DNA of 26,910 bases from assembly GCA_902478605.1 (NCBI GenBank), contig CABSLQ010000042.1, positions 1 to 26,910 on the forward strand, written 5' to 3'. The translations under genes and the position numbers were made by a program. This document shows, piece after piece, positions 22,226 to 26,910 of the stretch (the first letter of the stretch is position 1; the number at the start of each line of letters is the position of its first letter). Below the pieces are notes generated by a model, which was not told the DNA's origin, made no database searches, and worked only from the letters and a program-made list of their open reading frames with translations. This DNA is from an uncultured Oscillospiraceae bacterium. Lineage in GTDB: Bacteria > Bacillota > Clostridia > Oscillospirales > Acutalibacteraceae.

Positions 22226-23755
22226 TTATTCCGCCGCCGCTTCCGCGTAGAAGGCGGGGTTGGGCGTGCCCGCCTTCCAGCCGGCCCGGCGGGCGAGGAG
22301 GCTCACCGCCAGGCAGAGCCCGAAGGAAACCACCATCGCCGCGCAGGCGAAATGGGGGCCGCAGTCGGCGATTTTGCCCAGCCAGGGCAGCGAAGCGCCG
22401 GGGAAGAGCAGCTTGCAAACCACGGGGGGCGCCGCCGCGATAAAGCCGCCGAGCATGCCGGCCCAGGCGCCCGCCCGGTTGATCCCCTTCCAGTACAGCG
22501 CGATGGCATAGGGCGCCAGAAACGCCCCGGACAGAATGCCCCAGGAATAGGACATCATGTCGAGGATGGGGGTGTCGGTGTTGGCGATGACATAGGACAG
22601 CACGATGAACACGGCGCACAGCCCCTTGGTCAGCCGGGCGGTGGCGGCCGACGACATGCCGGGGCGCAGCCGCGCCGCGATCCAGTCCATCGTCAGGGTG
22701 GAGGAAGCGGTGATGGTGATGGAGGACAGGGTGGACACCGACGCCGCGATGAGCAGCACGAGCACCACGCCGAGCAGCACGGTGGGCAGCTGCGCCTGGA
22801 CGAGCATGTTGGGCACGAGGTAGTCGGGGTGGCCCGCGCCGCCGGCGGGCGGGGAGGGCAGCGCGGTGAAGAAGAGGCGGGAAAGCGACCCGATGAAATA
22901 CCCGCCGCCCGCGACCACCAGCGCGAAGAGGGTGGAAATGACGGTGCCGCGCCGCACCTCCTTGTCGTCGCGGATGCCGTAGTATTTGTGGATCATCTGG
23001 GGCAGGCCCCACGTCCCGAAGGAGGTCATGAGCACCGTGGCCCACAGCGCCAGGTGATCCTGCACGCCGAGCTGCAGCGCCTCGGTTTTTTCCGCGATGG
23101 CGGACAGGCCCGCCTGCAGGCCGCCCACCGTGTCGCAGCGGATGACCGCCGCAATCAGGGCCACCACGCCCACGAGCATGATGATCCCCTGCACAAAATC
23201 CGCCTTCAGCTGGGCGGCGTAGCCGCCGAGCACCACGATCACCATCGAGGCCAGCGCAATGACCACCATGCAGACCTGCTCGTCCACCTTGAGCAGCACC
23301 GCGCACACGCTCGTCAGCCCCTTGTACACCGACGCGGAATAGGGCAGCAGGAAGATAAAAATGACAAAGGTGGCGAACAGCTTCATCGCCCCGCTGTTAA
23401 ACCGCTGGTCAAAGAACTGGGGCATGGACTTAATTTTAAGGCGGCGGGTGGCGGTGCGGGTGCGCCTGGCCAGCACCAGCCAGGCCAGCAGCGACCCGAT
23501 GACGGCGTTGCCGATGCCGGGCAGCACCCCCCAGATGCCGTAGCGCCAGCCCGTGCTTCCCGCATAGCCGATGAACATCACCGCGGAAAAATACGCCGTG
23601 CCGTAGGACAGCGCAGACATCCAGGCGCCCGCGTTGCGCCCGCCGACGGTGAATTCGCCCATGCTTTTGGTCCGCCGGCTGTTGAGCAGGCCCACGGCCA
23701 GCATGAAGAGGAAATACACCGCAATGGTTATCCAGATGACGGTCTGGGCAGACAT
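22226..23755 (-). CDS. Sodium:solute symporter (SSS family)
   Basis: A 509-residue transporter of the SSS/PutP family with about 13 membrane helices. Family features are an N-terminal helix followed by MGEFTVGGRNAGAWMSALSYGTAYFSA, GWRYGIWG, LGGYAAQLKADFVQG, SFGTWGLPQMIHKYYGIRD and AASVSTLSSITITASSTLTMDW (the sodium-site helix). It imports an organic solute with sodium; the substrate is unknown (proline, pantothenate and carboxylates are family examples). ATG at 23755 follows GGAGG at 9 bases; the TTG two codons upstream is too close to that site. A 21-base palindrome sits in its leader. Confidence 0.9.
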   Translation of the reverse strand: MSAQTVIWITIAVYFLFMLAVGLLNSRRTKSMGEFTVGGRNAGAWMSALSYGTAYFSAVMFIGYAGSTGWRYGIWGVLPGIGNAVIGSLLAWLVLARRTRTATRRLKIKSMPQFFDQRFNSGAMKLFATFVIFIFLLPYSASVYKGLTSVCAVLLKVDEQVCMVVIALASMVIVVLGGYAAQLKADFVQGIIMLVGVVALIAAVIRCDTVGGLQAGLSAIAEKTEALQLGVQDHLALWATVLMTSFGTWGLPQMIHKYYGIRDDKEVRRGTVISTLFALVVAGGGYFIGSLSRLFFTALPSPPAGGAGHPDYLVPNMLVQAQLPTVLLGVVLVLLIAASVSTLSSITITASSTLTMDWIAARLRPGMSSAATARLTKGLCAVFIVLSYVIANTDTPILDMMSYSWGILSGAFLAPYAIALYWKGINRAGAWAGMLGGFIAAAPPVVCKLLFPGASLPWLGKIADCGPHFACAAMVVSFGLCLAVSLLARRAGWKAGTPNPAFYAEAAAE

Positions 23756-23779
23756 AGACAATCGCCTCCGCTTTATTAC

Positions 23780-23800
23780 TTTAAACCGTTACGGTTTAAA
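23780..23800 (-). promoter_or_regulatory. 21-bp operator-like palindrome in the symporter leader
   Basis: A perfect inverted repeat (10-base arms TTTAAACCGT and ACGGTTTAAA around one base) lies just downstream of the expected transcription start and upstream of the ribosome site. It resembles LacI-family operators with an AAACCG/CGGTTT core. No LacI gene is in the window. Confidence 0.7.
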
Positions 23801-23813
23801 TCGCTTGCTTTCT

Positions 23814-23842
23814 ATCTTACAGGAAAGCGGGCCAAATTGCAA
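23814..23842 (-). promoter_or_regulatory. Putative promoter of the symporter gene
   Basis: On the minus strand TTGCAA (23837-23842), a 17-base spacer and TAAGAT (23814-23819) precede the palindrome. Confidence 0.6.
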
Positions 23843-23911
23843 GAAAAAATTACCGATCTACAAAAATATACAAATTGACGCAGAAAATCAAGAAACTCGA
23901 GAAAATAATGG

Positions 23912-23940
23912 TTGACAATTATTGGAAAATTCAGTATAAT
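23912..23940 (+). promoter_or_regulatory. Consensus SigA promoter of the AbrB-like gene
   Basis: TTGACA (23912-23917), a 17-base spacer and TATAAT (23935-23940) match the consensus exactly, 33 bases before the start codon. Confidence 0.92.
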
Positions 23941-23973
23941 ACGATGCATAATGGAAATTAGGGGTGGGTTGGC

Positions 23974-24219
23974 ATGAAATCGACGGGTGTTGTGAGGCGG
24001 GTGGACAGCCTCGGCCGGGTGGTGCTGCCGATGGAATGCCGGCGCACACTGGGCATCAAGGCCGGGGATTCGATGGAAATTTTTGTGGACGGCGGCACGC
24101 TGATTTTCCGGAAGTATGAACCGTCCTGCATATTCTGCGGGGAATCGCGCAATGTGGAGCGGTTCAAGGGCAAGAACGTGTGCCCCGCCTGTATGCGGGA
24201 GATGGCGTCGCGGCTTTAA
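23974..24219 (+). CDS. AbrB/SpoVT-type regulator with C-terminal zinc ribbon
   Basis: An 81-residue protein. Residues 1-48 are a SpoVT-AbrB swapped-hairpin DNA-binding domain (STGVVRRVDSLGRVVLPME, then TLGIKAGDSMEIFVDGG). The C-terminal part carries CIFC (Cys52, Cys55) and CPAC (Cys70, Cys73), a probable zinc site. This architecture is common among clostridial transition-state regulators. GGGGTG precedes the ATG and the promoter is a perfect consensus, so high expression is expected. A strong terminator closes the single-gene unit. Confidence 0.93.
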   Translation: MKSTGVVRRVDSLGRVVLPMECRRTLGIKAGDSMEIFVDGGTLIFRKYEPSCIFCGESRNVERFKGKNVCPACMREMASRL

Positions 24220-24249
24220 ATGGTTTTGTACCCCCCGGGATATATACAG

Positions 24250-24287
24250 AAAAAGGCGGAAGCATCTGGCGATGCTTCCGCCTTTTT
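24250..24287 (+). terminator. Intrinsic terminator of the AbrB-like gene
   Basis: The stem AAAAGGCGGAAGCATC/GATGCTTCCGCCTTTT with loop TGGC and a T-run lies 30 bases after the stop codon. Confidence 0.92.
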
Positions 24288-24351
24288 TGCGCGGAAGCAC
24301 CGCGGTGCGTATGCCGGCGCCGGCGCGGGAAACACTATCGGCGGCAAGTAT

Positions 24352-24415
24352 TACAGTTCTGTAGCCAAATGTTACAGAACTGTAGTTGCCAGGGCCGCTC
24401 CTTATCTGGTATAAT
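24352..24415 (+). promoter_or_regulatory. Paired palindromic operators and promoter of the LCP-like gene
   Basis: TACAGTTCTGTA (24352-24363) and its reverse complement TACAGAACTGTA (24373-24384) have centres 21 bases apart, two helical turns. The second ends one base before the -35 box. The promoter is TTGCCA (24386-24391), an 18-base spacer and TATAAT (24410-24415). TACAG...CTGTA is loosely like BlaI/CopY-type sites. The position suggests a dimeric activator or repressor bound to one face of the helix. Confidence 0.7.
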
Positions 24416-24470
24416 ACAAAAACAGTCATAAACTGGAGTTTTTTCGGCGTTGCGAAAGGGGAATGGCACC

Positions 24471-25397
24471 ATGGGGTCCCTGTCCAAAAAGAAAAAGGGC
24501 CGGCTGAGCAGTCTGGCGGTCTTTTTATTGGTGTTTCTCGTATTCCTGCTGGTTTTCGGCGGGCTCTGCCTGTGGATGGTGGTCAAAATCAATCAGGAAC
24601 GCCGGGAGGCCGGCGTCTCGGCCCCTGCCGCCGAATCCGCCACCTCCCAGTCCATCGCCTTTACCAGCGAGGACGAGCGCGACCTTTTCCTGGTGACGGT
24701 GGACGAGGAGGCGCAGGGCTTTGTCGCGGTGCATACCGACCCGGCCAACGCCCGCATACGCACCCTGGCCATCCCGCGGGATACCCTGGTGGAAGTGGGC
24801 ACCGCGGAAAAGCGGCTGTTCGAGGTGTACGCGTCGGACGGGGCGCGGCAGGCGCAGGAGGCGGTTTCCCGGCTGATCGGGCTGACGTTTGACAATTATG
24901 CCGTGCTCACCTATGACAAGGCGGAGACGCTGCTCGGAAAGCTGGACAAGGGCGTGCTTTTCACCATTCCGGAGGATTTGAACTACCAGAGCGAGACGCC
25001 GGGCGAATCGATCCAGCTGCGCGGCGGGCTGACCAGCCTGACCGCCTCCCAGGTGGTAAGCGTCCTGCGCTACCCGACCTGGAACGGCGGGCGCAAGCAG
25101 CAGGCCGATGTGCAGGCCCAGCTGGCCAGTGCGGTGATCAACCAGTATCTGGTTGCCGACCGGGATTTGCAGGCGGATTTTGACAATTTTGTCGGGCTGC
25201 TGCAGTCGGATATCAAGATATCGCATTTTATTGCGGCAAAGCCCGGGCTGGAATACCTCGCCGCGCGCAACACGGGCAGCATTTGTGCAAGCGTGTCGCT
25301 CGACGGGCAGTATACCGGCAGCGGGGAGGCCATGGCCTTCCGGATGGCGGACGACGCGCCCGCCAAGCTGGAAGCGGTGTTTGGGAACGAGCCATAA
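24471..25397 (+). CDS. LytR-CpsA-Psr (LCP)-like membrane-anchored protein, degenerate
   Basis: A 308-residue protein with a basic N terminus, one membrane helix (about 14-38) and an extracytoplasmic domain. LCP features are TLAIPRDTLV (98-107), FDNYAVLTYDKAETLLGKLDKGVLFTIP (about 140-167) and L-TASQVVSVLRYPTWNGGRKQQADVQAQL with Arg200 and Arg208. The usual DxxRxxRQ segment reads NGGRKQQ, so a family acidic residue and an Arg are missing and catalysis is uncertain. LCP enzymes transfer polymers to peptidoglycan. The ATG follows AAGGGG; a TTG 21 bases upstream is an alternative. It has its own operator-promoter region, and a transglutaminase-like lipoprotein gene follows. Confidence 0.65.
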   Translation: MGSLSKKKKGRLSSLAVFLLVFLVFLLVFGGLCLWMVVKINQERREAGVSAPAAESATSQSIAFTSEDERDLFLVTVDEEAQGFVAVHTDPANARIRTLAIPRDTLVEVGTAEKRLFEVYASDGARQAQEAVSRLIGLTFDNYAVLTYDKAETLLGKLDKGVLFTIPEDLNYQSETPGESIQLRGGLTSLTASQVVSVLRYPTWNGGRKQQADVQAQLASAVINQYLVADRDLQADFDNFVGLLQSDIKISHFIAAKPGLEYLAARNTGSICASVSLDGQYTGSGEAMAFRMADDAPAKLEAVFGNEP

Positions 25398-25499
25398 AAA
25401 CAAGCGCATTTTTTATGAAATATCTGCATTTTTCCAGTGGCACGGCGTGGTGGGCCATGATAGAATAAAAGAAAGAAATGGCCGGGAGGGGGACACACG

Positions 25500-26720
25500 T
25501 TGAAAAGGTTGCTGGTGGCGCTGATGGCGTGTGTCCTGCTGCTGGGCTGTGGGGGGTGCGGCTGGCTCTGGCCGGACGCCGGAACGGGGACGGAAAGCGC
25601 CGGCCCGCGGGATACCGGCGCGTACGACACCCGCTGGAGCTATCAGCGGCTTTCCGCCCGGCTGCAGGAATGCTATGCCGCGATGTACGAGGCGGTGGTG
25701 GACGGCTTCGGCCGGGATGAGACGGTGCTGGTCGCCGACAGCCAGAGCGGCACCAAGCCCCGGGAATACATCGGCGTGAAGGTGGAGCTGCCCCGCAGTC
25801 TGCTCAGCCAGCAGGAGGCCAAAACCCTGTATACCGCCTTTACGTGGGACAATCCGCAGTTTTTTTATGTGGGCAACGTGTACGGCCTGAGCGGGCGCAA
25901 CACCGAGGGGCGGGAATATTACGACGCGATAAGCCTCGTGTACACCATGAACGCGCAGGAGCGCGCCGGTGCCCAGCGGCAGCTGGACGCCGTGACGGAG
26001 GAGATCCTGCAGGATATCCGCCCGGGCGAGTATGCCTTCAGCAAGGAGCTGACGCTGCACGATGCGGTTGCCGCGCGCTGCACCTACGACGAGGAGGCCG
26101 CGGCAAGCGAGAATCCCGCTTCCGCCTATCCCAATGCCTTCACCGTATACGGCGCGCTGGTGGAGGGCCGGGCGGTGTGCGAGGGGTATTCCCGGGCGAT
26201 GCAGTATCTGCTGCACAAAGTGGGGATGGAATGCACGTTGGTGAGCGGTTCGGGGAAAAAGACGGGCGTGGCGCATATGTGGAACCTGGTGACCGTCGAC
26301 GGGCGCAACTATCACCTGGACGTCACCTGGGACGACAGCGAGGATCGGCTGCGGCACAACTATTTTAACCTGACCACCGAGGATATCCGGATATCGCATG
26401 ATATTGACACGGACAACATCGGCGTGGATACCTGCACCGCCACCGAGGCGAACTTTTTCCGGCACAGCGGCACCTATATCGATACATATGAAAAGGACGA
26501 GATCGCCCGGGTCATCGCGCAGCAGGTGCGCCTGGGAAAAACGGCGGTGGAAATGCGGTTTTCCCCGGAGACCTACGCCAACGCGGCGCTGTTTTTCCAG
26601 CGGCCCGCCGCGGTGAAGGAAAAGGTGGACGCCCTGCTGGCGGAATACGATCTGGAGCTGTGGGAATACGAGATCCGCGGCGAAAAGGAGGAGCATATCC
26701 TCAGCCTGTACAAGAAATAA
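25500..26720 (+). CDS. Transglutaminase-like domain lipoprotein
   Basis: A 406-residue exported protein with a lipoprotein signal (LLLGC, Cys17). The central transglutaminase core has the Cys-His-Asp triad: Cys227 in AVCEGYSRAMQYLL, His259 in AHMWNLV and Asp274 in HLDVTWDD, followed by YFNLT. Such clostridial cell-surface proteins may act as peptidases or cross-linking enzymes; the target is unknown. It uses a TTG start with a GGGAGGGGG site about 7 bases upstream, and the signal peptide starts directly there. It follows the LCP-like gene by about 100 bases with only a weak TAGAAT box between, so partial co-transcription is possible. Confidence 0.85.
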   Translation: MKRLLVALMACVLLLGCGGCGWLWPDAGTGTESAGPRDTGAYDTRWSYQRLSARLQECYAAMYEAVVDGFGRDETVLVADSQSGTKPREYIGVKVELPRSLLSQQEAKTLYTAFTWDNPQFFYVGNVYGLSGRNTEGREYYDAISLVYTMNAQERAGAQRQLDAVTEEILQDIRPGEYAFSKELTLHDAVAARCTYDEEAAASENPASAYPNAFTVYGALVEGRAVCEGYSRAMQYLLHKVGMECTLVSGSGKKTGVAHMWNLVTVDGRNYHLDVTWDDSEDRLRHNYFNLTTEDIRISHDIDTDNIGVDTCTATEANFFRHSGTYIDTYEKDEIARVIAQQVRLGKTAVEMRFSPETYANAALFFQRPAAVKEKVDALLAEYDLELWEYEIRGEKEEHILSLYKK

Positions 26721-26753
26721 AAGCGGCATGTGCCGGGGCGGCCATGCCGCTTT
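26719..26753 (+). terminator. Hairpin after the transglutaminase-like gene
   Basis: AAAGCGGCATG pairs with CATGCCGCTTT around a 12-base loop that begins TGCCGG, overlapping the stop codon. Only three T follow. Confidence 0.6.
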
Positions 26754-26772
26754 GCGCACGGTGAAAAAAGGC

Positions 26773-26801
26773 TTGACAGGGCACGGGGGATATGCTATCA
26801 T
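26773..26801 (+). promoter_or_regulatory. Promoter of tRNA-Gly
   Basis: TTGACA (26773-26778), a 17-base spacer and TATCAT (26796-26801) lie 35 bases upstream of the tRNA. Confidence 0.85.
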
Positions 26802-26836
26802 ATTGTACGCTGCGATGGGAACCGGCTGGTCTATTC

Positions 26837-26910
26837 GCGGGTGTAGTTCAATGGTAGAACCCCAGCCTTCCAAGCTGGTCGTGTGGGTTCGATTCCCATC
26901 ACCCGCTCCA
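26837..26910 (+). tRNA. tRNA-Gly(TCC)
   Basis: A complete 74-base cloverleaf: acceptor GCGGGTG/CACCCGC, D-arm GTTC/GAAC, anticodon stem CCAGC/GCTGG with loop CTTCCAA (anticodon TCC), T-arm GTGGG/CCCAT with TTCGATT loop, discriminator T and encoded CCA. The CCA is the last base of the window, so any following tRNA or integrated element is out of view. Confidence 0.97.

Noticed and set aside
26837..26910. tRNA-Gly as an attachment site for an integrated element
   Set aside because: The tRNA end is the window end and no integrase or duplicated tRNA 3' end is visible inside the window.

Overview
The window looks like chromosome from a GC-rich, probably endospore-forming, anaerobic member of the Clostridia (Oscillospiraceae/Ruminococcaceae-like). 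This is an inference from gene content and signals: a PdaA-type cortex deacetylase, an AbrB/SpoVT-type regulator with a zinc ribbon, ferredoxin-linked indolepyruvate oxidoreductase, Gram-positive lipoproteins and a sortase-like anchor, strong GGAGG-type ribosome sites, and AT-rich TTGACA/TATAAT promoters set in a high-GC background. No phage, plasmid or IS module is evident.

Left end to 4.36 kb (minus strand): a complete cobalamin-riboswitch unit. A consensus promoter, a 5' hairpin, a cobalamin riboswitch and an intrinsic terminator precede two genes: a 904-residue secreted beta-propeller/helical-stalk protein with a sorting-signal-like C terminus, and a lipoprotein ending in a DUF4430 (transcobalamin C-terminal-like) domain. 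I read this as a candidate surface system for capturing B12. 4.5-9.2 kb: an ANT(6)-like nucleotidyltransferase translationally coupled to a HAD hydrolase, an aromatic-acid-exporter-family membrane protein, an unknown small protein, a ferritin-like protein and pdaA. 9.2-10 kb: a hairpin-rich dispersed repeat and a hotdog thioesterase. 10-15.3 kb: a four-gene operon with overlapping ends (ABC ATPase, ABC-2 permease, GldG-like protein, DUF4340 protein).

15.4-20.7 kb: a small XRE regulator with paired operator-like sites, then iorB, iorA and a phenylacetate-CoA-ligase-like gene on the minus strand. Together these suggest oxidative decarboxylation of aromatic 2-oxoacids to arylacetyl-CoA and interconversion with arylacetates. 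iorA and iorB are separated by an odd GC-rich 434-bp spacer. 20.9-26.9 kb: a small lipoprotein, an XRE regulator and a small partner gene fired from mirror-image promoters, a sodium:solute symporter behind a 21-bp palindrome, an AbrB-type regulator, a degenerate LCP-family protein behind paired palindromes, a transglutaminase-like lipoprotein, and tRNA-Gly(TCC), whose CCA ends the window.

Two dispersed repeat families occur twice each in the window. Family A (117-365 and 9263-9522) is a mosaic of hairpins, several with GAGTT...AACTC outer stems. Family B (51-114 and 15940-16003) is a 64-bp element. Every copy lies just downstream of minus-strand genes. All calls are by eye; no database search was possible.
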